A DNA stretch of 64,000 bases, from the NCBI GenBank assembly GCA_023664705.1, contig JAMPFE010000010.1, forward strand, positions 33,173 to 97,172. Direction: 5' to 3'. A program made the position numbers and the translations under genes. The notes under the pieces are model-generated. The model had not been told where the DNA came from and made no database searches. It saw only the letters and a program-made list of their open reading frames with translations. The stretch comes from Lachnospiraceae bacterium (lineage in GTDB: Bacteria; Bacillota; Clostridia; Oscillospirales; Ruminococcaceae). Below, in pieces: positions 32,566-41,458 of the stretch. Position 1 is the first letter of the stretch. Each line of letters starts with the position of its first letter.

Positions 32566-33198
32566 TCAGCCTCTTATCGCCGCGAGAACCAGCTTGGAGG
32601 TCTCCGCGATCTCGTTCTGTCCCTGAATCGAAACGAGCTTTCCTCTGGACTGATAGAAGTCCTTAAGAGGAGCCGTTTTCTCATGATAAGTTTTCAGACG
32701 CGCCTGAACCGTCTCGGGCTTGTCGTCGATTCTCTGAACGACCTTCGCGCCGCAAGCGTCGCAAATGCCCTCGACCTTTGTGGGCTTGTACTCGATATGG
32801 TAAGAATTTCCGCAGCCCTCGCAAACGCGTCTGCCACTCATTCTCGCCGCTATAGCCTCATCGGGAACGTCTATCTCGACAACCTTGTCGATCTGCACGC
32901 CCATGCTCTCGAGAGCCTCCGCCTGAGCCACCGTTCTGGGGAAGCCGTCGAGGATAAAGCCGTTCTTGGCGTCGTCCTGAGCGATCCTGTCCTTCAGAAT
33001 ACCGATAACGACCTCATCGGGAACCAGCTCGCCCGCGTCCATAAACTTCTTGGCGTTCAGTCCCGCCTCGGTGCCGTTTTTAACAGCCTCGCGCAGCATA
33101 TTCCCCGTCGAAACAGCGGGAATATTCAGCTCCTTGCAGACTACCTCCGCCTGTGTGCCTTTGCCGGCGCCGGGAGCGCCCAAAAAAATCATATTCAT
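32566..33198 (-). CDS. adk: Adenylate kinase
   Basis: 210 residues from ATG at 33198 (MNMIFLGAPGAGKGTQ), with GAGGAG 7 bases upstream. The P-loop is GAPGAGKGTQ; FILDGFPRTVAQAEALE follows. The LID domain carries four Cys (CEGC and CDAC), the zinc-binding type usual in Gram-positives. Adk between secY and map is the standard Firmicutes order. Confidence 0.97.
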   Translation of the reverse strand: MNMIFLGAPGAGKGTQAEVVCKELNIPAVSTGNMLREAVKNGTEAGLNAKKFMDAGELVPDEVVIGILKDRIAQDDAKNGFILDGFPRTVAQAEALESMGVQIDKVVEIDVPDEAIAARMSGRRVCEGCGNSYHIEYKPTKVEGICDACGAKVVQRIDDKPETVQARLKTYHEKTAPLKDFYQSRGKLVSIQGQNEIAETSKLVLAAIRG

Positions 33199-33222
33199 AA
33201 TCAAGCTCCTCTTGCATAACCT

Positions 33223-34572
33223 TTAGTCCAAAAAGCCCGGGTGATGACGCATCATTATCTGGCTCTCGAGAGTACGAACCGTTTCGAGCGCGACTCCGAC
33301 AATGATAAGCATCGTCGTACCGCCAAGCGATACAGCGGAGAAGCTCGGGTTAATCCACGAGAGAACTATCGGGAAAATCGCGATAACTCCGAGGAATATC
33401 GCGCCGATAAGCGTTATCTTGTTGAGCGAATTGTAAATGAAATCGGACGTCGGCTTTCCCGGACGATAGCCCGGTATCGCGCCGTTGTTCTTTTTCAGAT
33501 TGTTCGCTATCTCAACGGGATTGTACGTGATAGCCACATAGAAGTAGTTGAACGCGATTATCAGCACGAAATAGATGACCGCGTAAAGCGCCGAGCCCTG
33601 CGAGAAAAATTTCACGAAGCCGTCCCAGAACGAGTCGCCCGTTCCGTCTATCCCGAAGAAGTAGCATATCGTCTGCGGCAGCGACATCAGCGACATCGCG
33701 AAGATGATAGGCATAACGCCGCTCATCGCGACCTTTATCGGGATATGCGTCGACTGCCCGCCGTACATCTTCCGTCCGACAACGCGCTTTGCGTATTGAA
33801 CGGGAATGCGTCTCTCCGCGTTCGTCATAAAAATAACGAACCATATCATCGCCACAAAGATTATCACAGTCGCGATGATAAACACGACGTTCACGCCGAT
33901 GTTGTCGGGGTCGGACTGTATAATGCCGATAAAGTTCCCGATAGTCTCGGGAAGTCTCGCCACGATACCCGCAAACAGTATCATGGAAATTCCGTTTCCG
34001 ATGCCCTTTTCGTTAATTCTGTCGCCGAGCCATATGATGACCGACGCTCCCGCGACGAAGCACGCGATTATAGTTATTGCCGCGAGCACCACGGAGAACG
34101 TATCGCTCGTCGTGTCCAGAACATCGCCGTATTTCAGTATCGCCGTGTGCGAGGTATCCGTGTTGAGACCCTTTCTCAGCGAGAAATAGAACGCCGTCGC
34201 TTGGAATATCGCTATACCGAGCGCCGTGAACTTAGTGATCGTATTTATCTTCTTCCTGCCCTCCTCGCCCTCTTTCGAGAGCCTCTCAAGCGGAGGAATG
34301 GCGACAGTCAGAAGCTGAATAATGATCGACGCGTTGATATACGGAGTGATGGACATCGCAAGCAGCGTGCCGCGTCCGAGCGCGCCGCCCGTCATTACGT
34401 CGAGGTAATTGAGCAGCGACGCCCCCGAGATCATCTCCGTGATCGCGGCGTTGTCGAGGAACGGAACGAAAATACATGAACCCAAGCGGAACAAGAGGAG
34501 TATAAACAGCGTATACAAGATCTTCTTACGCAGTTGAGCGTCCACCCACGCGTTACGAAAGACTGTAAGCAT
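33223..34572 (-). CDS. secY: Protein translocase subunit SecY
   Basis: About 449 residues with ten membrane helices, the channel of the Sec translocon. N-terminal MLTVFRNAWVDAQLRKKILY and the plug and loop regions such as GNGISMILFAGIVARLP fit SecY. The start is either ATG 34572, which matches homologues, or TTG 34581, which is better spaced from AGGTGA; the difference is three residues. Confidence 0.97.
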   Translation of the reverse strand: MLTVFRNAWVDAQLRKKILYTLFILLLFRLGSCIFVPFLDNAAITEMISGASLLNYLDVMTGGALGRGTLLAMSITPYINASIIIQLLTVAIPPLERLSKEGEEGRKKINTITKFTALGIAIFQATAFYFSLRKGLNTDTSHTAILKYGDVLDTTSDTFSVVLAAITIIACFVAGASVIIWLGDRINEKGIGNGISMILFAGIVARLPETIGNFIGIIQSDPDNIGVNVVFIIATVIIFVAMIWFVIFMTNAERRIPVQYAKRVVGRKMYGGQSTHIPIKVAMSGVMPIIFAMSLMSLPQTICYFFGIDGTGDSFWDGFVKFFSQGSALYAVIYFVLIIAFNYFYVAITYNPVEIANNLKKNNGAIPGYRPGKPTSDFIYNSLNKITLIGAIFLGVIAIFPIVLSWINPSFSAVSLGGTTMLIIVGVALETVRTLESQIMMRHHPGFLD

Positions 34573-34581
34573 TCCGTTCAA

Positions 34582-35025
34582 TTACATCACCTCTGCCTTT
34601 CCGCCTGCCTTTTCAATTTTTTCCTGAGCGGCAGCGGTAAACTTTACCGCCTTCACGGTCAGGCTCTTTGTGAGCTCGCCGTTGCCGAGGATCTTCACGC
34701 CGTCCTTAGCGTCCTTGATAGCGCCGCACGCAATAAGAGCGTCCGCGTCAACCACAGCGCCGCTTTCGAATCTCTTCTCAAGCTCGGAGACGTTTACGGC
34801 CGCAAATTCCTTTGCGAAAATGTTGTTAAAGCCCCTCTTCGGCATTCTTCTCTGAAGCGGCATCTGACCGCCCTCGAAGCCGGGTCTGATAGAGCCGCCC
34901 GAACGAGCCTTCTGACCCTTATGACCCTTGCCCGCCGTCTTGCCCTGTCCCGAGCCGTGACCGCGGCCAATGCGCTTTACGTCCTTGACCGAACCTGCCG
35001 CGGGCTGTAATTCGTGAAGCTTCAT
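34582..35025 (-). CDS. rplO: 50S ribosomal protein L15
   Basis: 147 residues from ATG 35025 (MKLHELQPAAGSVKD), with GGGGGTG upstream. Gly- and Lys-rich N-terminus GRGHGSGQGKTAGKGHKGQ is diagnostic. Confidence 0.97.
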   Translation of the reverse strand: MKLHELQPAAGSVKDVKRIGRGHGSGQGKTAGKGHKGQKARSGGSIRPGFEGGQMPLQRRMPKRGFNNIFAKEFAAVNVSELEKRFESGAVVDADALIACGAIKDAKDGVKILGNGELTKSLTVKAVKFTAAAQEKIEKAGGKAEVM

Positions 35026-35065
35026 ATAGCTTTGCACCCCCTAGTAAAAATAGAATGTTGTATAA

Positions 35066-35242
35066 TCAAACCTCTTCGACCTTTACCAGGTGAGCGATAG
35101 TCTTGATTTTACCTTTAGTAGCCTCGTTGTCGGGCTGAGTTGTAACGGAATTCACCTTGCGCAGTCCCAAAGAATACGCAGTGGCGATCTGGTTTTTCTT
35201 GCAGCTGTTCAAAGAGCGTACAAGTGTGATTTTCAATGCCAT
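35066..35242 (-). CDS. rpmD: 50S ribosomal protein L30
   Basis: 58 residues, MALKITLVRSLNSCKKNQIA onward, ending HLVKVEEV. Typical L30 pattern of strand, helix and a late TIAHLVKV strand. AGGAGAA lies before ATG. Found by direct reading between rplO and rpsE. Confidence 0.95.
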   Translation of the reverse strand: MALKITLVRSLNSCKKNQIATAYSLGLRKVNSVTTQPDNEATKGKIKTIAHLVKVEEV

Positions 35243-35265
35243 TTCTTATTCTCCTATCTACGCGA

Positions 35266-35760
35266 TCAAAGGTCCTTAACGCTCTTTCCTCTGAGCGCGG
35301 CGACCTCCTCCGCCGTTCTCAAACTAGTCAGACCCTGCATCGTAGCTCTTACGACATTGCAGGGATTGTTTGAGCGCAGCGACTTTGTACGGATATTCTT
35401 GATGCCCGCCATCTCGATAACGGCGCGCACGGGACCGCCCGCGATAACGCCCGTACCCTCGGGAGCGGGACGCATAAGCACAGCGCCCGCGCCGAATTTA
35501 CCCGTGATCTCGTGAGGTATCGTCGAGCCCTTAAGAGCGATCTTGTGAAGATTTTTCTTCGCGTCGTCAATTCCCTTGCGGATAGCGTCGGGAACCTCGT
35601 TGGATTTGCCCATACCGAAGCCCACCGTGCCGTTTCCGTCGCCAACGACCACCAGCGCGGAGAACTTCATGATGCGTCCGCCCTTTACGGTCTTTGAAAC
35701 GCGGTTTATAGCAACGACCTTTTCGGCAAGCTCGTTTTCCGTATTCTCAAAATTAGCCAA
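35266..35760 (-). CDS. rpsE: 30S ribosomal protein S5
   Basis: 164 residues. The start is TTG at 35760 (MANFENTENEL), with AAGGAGG 8 bases upstream; no suitable ATG exists nearby. The N-terminal dsRBD-like domain has VSKTVKGGRIMKFSALVVVG and the C-terminal domain ends RGKSVKDL. Confidence 0.95.
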   Translation of the reverse strand: MANFENTENELAEKVVAINRVSKTVKGGRIMKFSALVVVGDGNGTVGFGMGKSNEVPDAIRKGIDDAKKNLHKIALKGSTIPHEITGKFGAGAVLMRPAPEGTGVIAGGPVRAVIEMAGIKNIRTKSLRSNNPCNVVRATMQGLTSLRTAEEVAALRGKSVKDL

Positions 35761-35776
35761 GTTGTTTCCCTCCTTA

Positions 35777-36136
35777 TCAGAAATTAAGTCCGCCTTCTCT
35801 TGCGCCCTCCGCGAGAGCCGCAACTCTGCCGTGGTACACATAGCCGCCTCTGTCGAAAACGACGTCCGTTATACCCGCAGCCTTTGCCGCCTCCGCGATA
35901 GCCAGACCGACCTTCTTAGCCGCCTCAACGTTTCCGCCGTACTGTCCGAAGCCCTTTACCGTGGAAGACGCGGAAGCGAGGGTCTTGCCATTCACGTCGT
36001 CAATGATCTGCGCGTAAATGTGCATGGAAGAACGGAAAACATTGAGCCTTGGACACTCGGGAGTGCCCGTGATCTTAGAGCGGACGCGCTTATGACGGCG
36101 AAGTCTGCTCTTGTTTTTATCAATAGCCTTAACCAT
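35777..36136 (-). CDS. rplR: 50S ribosomal protein L18
   Basis: 119 residues. Basic N-terminus KNKSRLRRHKRVRSKI, then RLNVFRSSMHIYAQIIDD and the C-terminal FDRGGYVYHGRVAALAEGAR, which binds 5S rRNA. Confidence 0.97.
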   Translation of the reverse strand: MVKAIDKNKSRLRRHKRVRSKITGTPECPRLNVFRSSMHIYAQIIDDVNGKTLASASSTVKGFGQYGGNVEAAKKVGLAIAEAAKAAGITDVVFDRGGYVYHGRVAALAEGAREGGLNF

Positions 36137-36154
36137 TTCTCTTCAGTCCTTTCC

Positions 36155-36700
36155 TTACTTCTTGCCCTTGCCTGCTTTGCCTTCCTTGCGGCGGATGACC
36201 TCGTCGGCGTACTTGATGCCCTTGCCCTTGTAAGGCTCGGGGGGACGCTTGCCTCTTATCTCGGAAGCCATCTGACCGACCTTCTGCTTATCGATTCCCG
36301 TCACAACGATCTTGTTGGGCGCGGGAACCTCCAGCTTTATGTCGTCGGTGTCCGAAACCTCCACCTTGTGCGAGAATCCGAGGCTCATAACGACCTTCTT
36401 GCCCTGCTTTTCGCATCTGAAGCCGACGCCGTTTATCTCCAGCTCCTTCTTGAAGCCCTCGGTAACGCCCACCACCATATTATGGATAAGCGTTCTCGTA
36501 AGCCCGTGGAGGGACTTGGAAAGGTTCTCGTCATCGGGGCGGGAAACGATTATCTCCGTGCCCTCCTGCGAGATCTTCATCAGGTGATTGAACTCCTTGG
36601 TAAGAGTTCCCTTAGGACCCTTTACTGTTACGACAGGTCCGTCGATCTTCACATCGACGCCCGCAGGAACAGTAACAGGCATTTTACCGATTCTTGACAT
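36155..36700 (-). CDS. rplF: 50S ribosomal protein L6
   Basis: 181 residues from ATG 36700 (MSRIGKMPVTVPAGV), preceded by AGGAGG. Both L6 repeats are present, and RGKRPPEPYKGKGIKYADE near the C-terminus is the family signature. Confidence 0.97.
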   Translation of the reverse strand: MSRIGKMPVTVPAGVDVKIDGPVVTVKGPKGTLTKEFNHLMKISQEGTEIIVSRPDDENLSKSLHGLTRTLIHNMVVGVTEGFKKELEINGVGFRCEKQGKKVVMSLGFSHKVEVSDTDDIKLEVPAPNKIVVTGIDKQKVGQMASEIRGKRPPEPYKGKGIKYADEVIRRKEGKAGKGKK

Positions 36701-36716
36701 ATTACTATTCCTCCTC

Positions 36717-37115
36717 TTACCATACAAACGCAAGAACTTCGCCGCCGACGTTCATCTCGCGCGCCTTCTTGTCGGTCATAATGCCCTTGGAAGTGGAAAC
36801 AATCGCAATTCCGAGACCTCTCATGACCTTCGGCATGTCCTTGCAGTTCGAGTAAATTCTAAGACCCGGCTTCGATACGCGGCGGAGCCCCGTAATGACC
36901 TGAGCTCTGCTGTCGGTATACTTCAGTGTGACCCTGATAACGCCCTGCTTGCTGTCGTCAATGACCTTAAAAGCCTTGATGTAGCCCTCGTCAAGCAAAA
37001 TCTGCGCGATCTGCTTTTTGAGGTTAGAAGCGGGAATGTCAACAGTGGGGTGCTTTGCGGAGTTAGCGTTGCGAATTCTCGTCAGCATATCCGCGATCGT
37101 ATCTGTGATCTGCAT
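36717..37115 (-). CDS. rpsH: 30S ribosomal protein S8
   Basis: 132 residues. TDTIADMLTRIRNANSAKH at the start and GIAIVSTSKGIMTDKKARE near the end are diagnostic. The 160-base gap to rpsN holds an ATCGGAT/ATCCGAT hairpin (about 37180-37220) and heptamer-like repeats (37228-37275). Confidence 0.97.
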   Translation of the reverse strand: MQITDTIADMLTRIRNANSAKHPTVDIPASNLKKQIAQILLDEGYIKAFKVIDDSKQGVIRVTLKYTDSRAQVITGLRRVSKPGLRIYSNCKDMPKVMRGLGIAIVSTSKGIMTDKKAREMNVGGEVLAFVW

Positions 37116-37227
37116 TCATTTACCTCCTAAACGTAAGCCGTTACGAACGCAATTTTGTCCGTCGTACTCACTTGATATCCTCATTTATCGGATTTAGATA
37201 CTCGATTATCCGATGAGGTAACTTTAC

Positions 37228-37275
37228 AGTGCAGCAATAGAAACTATCAACTAGCAACTATTTTCTGACAACTAT
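37228..37275. repeat. Degenerate heptamer repeat
   Basis: On the minus strand about five consecutive seven-base units of the form GTTGnnA or a variant (GTTGTCA, GTTGCTA, GTTGATA) lie directly before the rpsN stop region. Related arrays occur at 41290-41458, 51195-51235 and 51838-51868. Confidence 0.6.
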
Positions 37276-37461
37276 TTACCAGCTTGCCTTCTTAACGCCG
37301 GGTATCTGCCCCTTGTAAGCAAGCTCTCTGAAACAAATTCTGCAAATGCCGAACTTACGCAGGTAAGCGTGAGGTCTGCCGCAGATCTTGCATCTGTTGT
37401 AAGCGCGCGTGGAGAACTTAGGCGTTCTCATCTGCTTCTGCTTTAAAGACGTTTTTGCCAT
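37276..37461 (-). CDS. rpsN: 30S ribosomal protein S14, type Z
   Basis: 61 residues from ATG 37461 (MAKTSLKQKQMRTPKFS). The zinc ligands are CKIC and CRIC, the zinc-dependent short form normal for Gram-positive spc operons. Confidence 0.97.
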   Translation of the reverse strand: MAKTSLKQKQMRTPKFSTRAYNRCKICGRPHAYLRKFGICRICFRELAYKGQIPGVKKASW

Positions 37462-37475
37462 TGTAATCCTCCAAA

Positions 37476-38015
37476 TCACTTCTCAAAGGGAGCGCCCATA
37501 AGCGTGAGCAGCTCTCTTGCTTCTTCGTCGGTCTTAGCGGTGGTGATAAAGTTTATATCCATACCGCGAACCGCGTCGATCTTGTCGTACTCGATCTCGG
37601 GGAAAATCAGCTGCTCCTTAAGACCGAACGAGTAGTTGCCGCGTCCGTCGAAGGAGTTGGGGTTTATGCCTCTGAAGTCGCGTACACGCGGCAGCGCCAC
37701 GTTAAACAGTCTGTCGAGGAACTCGTACATAATGTCGCCGCGCAGCGTCACCTTAACGCCGATTATCTGACCCTCTCTGAGCTTGAAGTTCGCAACGGAC
37801 TTCTTCGAGCGGCAGGCAACGGGCTTCTGACCCGTGATAGCCGCGAGCTCCGCCGTCACGTTCTCAATGATCTTCGCGTTTTCCTTAGCCTCTCCGCAGC
37901 CGACGTTAACGACTATCTTGTCAAGCTTCGGCGTCTGCATCACGGACTTGTAGCCGAACTTCTTGAACAGTGCGGGAGCCACGGTTTCCTTGTAGAAATC
38001 TTTCATTCTGGCCAT
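37476..38015 (-). CDS. rplE: 50S ribosomal protein L5
   Basis: 179 residues. MARMKDFYKETVAPALFKKF, KIVVNVGCGEAKENAKIIEN and RDFRGINPNSFDGRGNYSFG are L5 signatures; it binds 5S rRNA. Confidence 0.98.
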   Translation of the reverse strand: MARMKDFYKETVAPALFKKFGYKSVMQTPKLDKIVVNVGCGEAKENAKIIENVTAELAAITGQKPVACRSKKSVANFKLREGQIIGVKVTLRGDIMYEFLDRLFNVALPRVRDFRGINPNSFDGRGNYSFGLKEQLIFPEIEYDKIDAVRGMDINFITTAKTDEEARELLTLMGAPFEK

Positions 38016-38117
38016 TGTTAAATTCTCCTATCTGCCGGATTTTAGCAGCGGAAGAACCTGCGGAAGCGTCCGCCGTTATCGTTCCGCGCTTCTTGTATCC
38101 GACAAGTCGTTGGTCTG

Positions 38118-38447
38118 TCAGTATTTAAGCTCTGCTCCGCAGTGCTTGCAAACTCTGATCTTCTTGCCGTCCTCTATCTTGTGACCGACCCTTGTGGGCT
38201 TGTCGCACTTCGGGCAGACGGGCATCACCTTGCAGGCATAAATCGGGCTCTCCGCCTGAACTCTGCCGCCGAGCTGCCCCTGCTGACGGGGCTTAACGTG
38301 CTTTGTCACCATGTTGATACCCTCAACGATGACCTTGCCCTCCTTCGGGGAAACGTCGAGAACCTTTCCCGTCTTGCCTCTGTCGCCCTTCTTGTCGCCG
38401 ACCATAAGCATAACGGTATCGCCTGTTTTTACATGCATCTTATTCAT
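38118..38447 (-). CDS. rplX: 50S ribosomal protein L24
   Basis: 109 residues. The KOW motif lies in GDTVMLMVGDKKGDRGKTGK. The C-terminus has four Cys (CPKC and CKHC), a zinc-binding extension found in some Firmicutes. AAGGAGG is 7 bases before ATG. A 102-base gap separates it from rplE. Confidence 0.96.
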   Translation of the reverse strand: MNKMHVKTGDTVMLMVGDKKGDRGKTGKVLDVSPKEGKVIVEGINMVTKHVKPRQQGQLGGRVQAESPIYACKVMPVCPKCDKPTRVGHKIEDGKKIRVCKHCGAELKY

Positions 38448-38459
38448 AACGGCGCCTCC

Positions 38460-38828
38460 TTACAGCACTTCGGGAGCGAGCGACAGTATCTTCATAAAGT
38501 CCTTGTCTCTCAGCTCTCTGGCAACGGGCCCGAAAATACGGGTCCCTCTGGGATTTTTATCCTCCTTGATGATAACCGCCGCGTTTTCGTCAAAGCGGAT
38601 ATATGTGCCGTCGTCGCGTCTGAGCCCCTTAGCCGAGCGCACCACGACGCACTTTACAACGTCGCCCTTTTTAACAACGCCGCCGGGTGTAGCTTTTTTA
38701 ACGGAAGCAACGATAACGTCGCCGATGTTCGCGTATCTTCTGCGGGTACCGCCCAGCACTCTGATACACATAAGCTCCTTGGCACCCGTGTTGTCGGCGA
38801 CCTTAAGCAATGTCTGCATCTGAATCAT
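38460..38828 (-). CDS. rplN: 50S ribosomal protein L14
   Basis: 122 residues. MIQMQTLLKVADNTGAKEL and GTRIFGPVARELRDKDFMKI are diagnostic. Confidence 0.98.
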   Translation of the reverse strand: MIQMQTLLKVADNTGAKELMCIRVLGGTRRRYANIGDVIVASVKKATPGGVVKKGDVVKCVVVRSAKGLRRDDGTYIRFDENAAVIIKEDKNPRGTRIFGPVARELRDKDFMKILSLAPEVL

Positions 38829-38871
38829 GGCATTACTTCTCCTTTCGTGAAATTCAAAATACCGTCCGCTG

Positions 38872-39126
38872 TTACTTAGCGCGCTCGATAACGTTTACAA
38901 GGCGCCATCTCTTGTCCTTGGAAAGCGGACGAGTCTCCATGATCTCAACTCTGTCGCCGATATTGCAGGTGTTCTGCTCATCGTGAGCCTTGAGCTTAAT
39001 GGTGCGCTTTACGATCTTCTTGTAAAGAGGATGACGAACGTTATCCTCGATGGCAACGACGATCGTCTTGTCCATCTTGTTGCTGACTACCTTGCCGACT
39101 CTTGTCTTTCTTAAAGCTCTTTCCAT
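38872..39126 (-). CDS. rpsQ: 30S ribosomal protein S17
   Basis: 84 residues. The OB fold reads KTRVGKVVSNKMDKTIVVAI through GDRVEIMETRPLSKDKRWRL. Confidence 0.98.
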   Translation of the reverse strand: MERALRKTRVGKVVSNKMDKTIVVAIEDNVRHPLYKKIVKRTIKLKAHDEQNTCNIGDRVEIMETRPLSKDKRWRLVNVIERAK

Positions 39127-39148
39127 GTTTGGTTCTTATCCTCCTTCC

Positions 39149-39349
39149 TTAATTCTCTGCCGTAAGCTCGCGCTCGCGCTGAATGGTCTTAATGCGCGCG
39201 ATGTCCTTCTTTACAGCCTTTATCCTCGTAGGATTGTCAAGCTGATTTACGGCAAGCTGGAAGCGAAGATTAAAGAGCTCTGCTTTGAGTTCGGCGAGCT
39301 TCGTTTCAAGCTCTGTTTCCGAAAGATATTTGATTTCCGAAGCCTTCAT
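39149..39349 (-). CDS. rpmC: 50S ribosomal protein L29
   Basis: 66 residues, two helices, with LKAELFNLRFQLAVNQLDNP as the family motif. Its ATG overlaps the rplP stop by one base. Confidence 0.97.
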   Translation of the reverse strand: MKASEIKYLSETELETKLAELKAELFNLRFQLAVNQLDNPTRIKAVKKDIARIKTIQRERELTAEN

Positions 39350-39771
39350 TAAAGCTCACCTCCGTCTTCCCTCTTAACAAATTTGCACTTTATCGGCAGC
39401 TTATGCATCGCGAGACGCATAGCCTCTCTTGCGGTCTCCTCGGAAACGCCCGCTATCTCAAACATAACGCGTCCGGGCTTAACGACCGCCACCCAATACT
39501 CGGGCGAACCCTTTCCCGAACCCATACGAGTGCCCAGCGGCTTGGTCGTAACGGGCTTATCGGGGAATATCTTGATCCAAACCTGACCGCCGCGCTTGAT
39601 GTAACGCGTCATGGCGATACGAGCCGCCTCTATCTGGTTGGACTTTATCCATGCAGCCTCGAGCGCCTGAAGACCGAACTGCCCGTTGGAAACGGTGTTT
39701 CCTCTCGTGGCAACGCCCTTGCGGCGGCCTCTCTGCACTCTCCTGTACTTTACTCTCTTAGGAAGCAGCAT
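39349..39771 (-). CDS. rplP: 50S ribosomal protein L16
   Basis: 140 residues. MLLPKRVKYRRVQRGRRKGV and RMGSGKGSPEYWVAVVKPGR are diagnostic. It overlaps rpsC and rpmC by one base each. Confidence 0.98.
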   Translation of the reverse strand: MLLPKRVKYRRVQRGRRKGVATRGNTVSNGQFGLQALEAAWIKSNQIEAARIAMTRYIKRGGQVWIKIFPDKPVTTKPLGTRMGSGKGSPEYWVAVVKPGRVMFEIAGVSEETAREAMRLAMHKLPIKCKFVKREDGGEL

Positions 39772-40589
39772 TATTCGTTACCTCCTTCTGTTTTTCTGGT
39801 TTCTCTGCCCTCTCTGGGTCTGCGGGGACGGCGGTCGTCGCGGCCTCTGCCGCCCGCTCTGTCATTGCGGCGTCTGTCGGTGCGCTCGTTTCTCTGCGCG
39901 GGAATTTCACCCTTCAGCACCTCGCCGTTGTATATCCATACCTTAACGCCGATAACGCCGTAGGTGGTATTCGCTCTCGCAACGCCGTAGTCGATATCTG
40001 CGCGCAGCGTCTGCAGCGGGATAGTGCCCTCGTGATAGCTCTCCGAGCGCGCGATCTCCGCGCCGCCCAGACGGCCGCTCACCATGGTCTTAATGCCCTT
40101 TGCGCCGCTCTTCATCGTTCTGCCGATGACCTGCTTCATAGCGCGCCTGAACGAAACGCGTCCCTCGAGCTGCATTGCGATATTGTCGGCAACAAGCTGC
40201 GCGTTCGTATCGGGATTTTTTATCTCAACGATGTCGAGCGAAACGCTCTTTCCGCCGACGAGCTTCTCTATCTCGCCGCGGAGCTTCTCAATCTCCGCGC
40301 CCTTAACGCCGATAAGCATACCGGGCTTTGCCGCGTGGATATAAACCTTGATCTTATCCGCGCCCGTGCGCTCGATCTCGACCTTAGCTATCCCGACAGC
40401 CCTCGAAAGCGACTGCGCGGTCTTTTCTCCGTTCGCCCTGTTGAACATTCTCTTGCTCATCAGGTAATCGCGGATCTTATAGTCCTCAACAAGTGTATCA
40501 CCGAAGGTTGCTTTGCCCGCGAACCAGCGAGAATCCCAATCCTTGATTACACCCACTCTGAGACCATGTGGATTAACCTTTTGTCCCAT
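39771..40589 (-). CDS. rpsC: 30S ribosomal protein S3
   Basis: 272 residues, longer than the usual 220 or so because of a C-terminal Arg-, Gly- and Asp-rich tail (after IPAQRNERTDRRRNDRAGGR). MGQKVNPHGLRVGVIKDWDS starts the protein, and the KH domain includes AAKPGMLIGVKGAEIEKLRG. Confidence 0.97.
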   Translation of the reverse strand: MGQKVNPHGLRVGVIKDWDSRWFAGKATFGDTLVEDYKIRDYLMSKRMFNRANGEKTAQSLSRAVGIAKVEIERTGADKIKVYIHAAKPGMLIGVKGAEIEKLRGEIEKLVGGKSVSLDIVEIKNPDTNAQLVADNIAMQLEGRVSFRRAMKQVIGRTMKSGAKGIKTMVSGRLGGAEIARSESYHEGTIPLQTLRADIDYGVARANTTYGVIGVKVWIYNGEVLKGEIPAQRNERTDRRRNDRAGGRGRDDRRPRRPREGRETRKTEGGNE

Positions 40590-40603
40590 TGTAATTCTCC
40601 TCC

Positions 40604-40975
40604 TTATTCAGCTTCTTTAACAACCAGCGTGATGTTGGACGTTCTCTTCAGTATTCTGTGAGCGCGCCCGTGATCCTTCGCCCTTATACGCTTAAGCGTA
40701 ATGCCCGGTCCCACGTAAGCCTTATAAACATACAATCTGGAGGAATCCAAATTGTCGTTGTTCTCCGCGTTCGCGACAGCGCTCTTCAGCAGCTTCGCAA
40801 GCGGCTCGCTCGCGGACTTGGGGGTATTGTTGAGTATCGCCATAGCGACCTCCACAGGCTTGTTTCTGATGAGGTCGAGCACGATGCCGACTTTTCTCGG
40901 AGAAATACGAACCTGTTTGAGCTCCGCTACAGTCGCGTTCTCTTCATGCAATTTTTGCTTTGCTATTCGTCTCAT
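40604..40975 (-). CDS. rplV: 50S ribosomal protein L22
   Basis: 123 residues. VRISPRKVGIVLDLIRNKPV and the tunnel-lining hairpin ending RAKDHGRAHRILKRTSNITL are diagnostic. Possible start choice: MRRIAKQKLHEENATV as given. Confidence 0.96.
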   Translation of the reverse strand: MRRIAKQKLHEENATVAELKQVRISPRKVGIVLDLIRNKPVEVAMAILNNTPKSASEPLAKLLKSAVANAENNDNLDSSRLYVYKAYVGPGITLKRIRAKDHGRAHRILKRTSNITLVVKEAE

Positions 40976-40987
40976 TCGTCTCCCTCC

Positions 40988-41272
40988 TTACTTTTTGCCT
41001 GTGGTCTTGCTTCCCGCGTGACCCTTAAACGTTCTCGTGGGAGCGAACTCGCCGAGCTTGTGTCCTACCATGTCCTCGGTAACGTATACCGGAACGTGCT
41101 TTCTGCCGTCATGAACGGCAAACGTATGCCCCACGAACTCGGGGAAAATCGTCGAAGCGCGGCTCCAAGTTTTCAGAACCTTCTTCTCCTTATCGCCCTT
41201 TTCGTTCATTTCAAGAACTCTTTTCATAAGAGCTTCCTGCACGAAAGGTCCCTTCTTAATGCTTCTTCCCAT
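40988..41272 (-). CDS. rpsS: 30S ribosomal protein S19
   Basis: 94 residues. MGRSIKKGPFVQEALMKRVL and HNGKxxxPVYVTEDMVGHKLGEFAPTR-type sequence (here HDGRKHVPVYVTEDMVGH) are diagnostic. Confidence 0.98.
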   Translation of the reverse strand: MGRSIKKGPFVQEALMKRVLEMNEKGDKEKKVLKTWSRASTIFPEFVGHTFAVHDGRKHVPVYVTEDMVGHKLGEFAPTRTFKGHAGSKTTGKK

Positions 41273-41289
41273 TGCAATATTTCCTTTCA

Positions 41290-41458
41290 GTTGAGCTGCA
41301 AGTTAACTAGTGAACAGTTTAATAGAGATTAGTTATTAGTTTTGAACCTATCTCACACTTTCACTCTTATTAACAGCAACCGAATTATAATCGCGAACAG
41401 AAGTCAGCAGCTTCGTTTCAATTCGGATAACTAACTGCTAACAACTATTCTCTAACTA
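41290..41458. repeat. Heptamer-repeat arms between rplB and rpsS
   Basis: The 186-base gap has no gene. A left arm (about 41299-41345) of degenerate seven-base units such as AGTTAAC, TAGTGAA and TTAGTTA and a right arm (about 41418-41458) of TAACTGC, TAACAAC and TAACTAC are roughly inverse complements and could fold on each other. Confidence 0.65.
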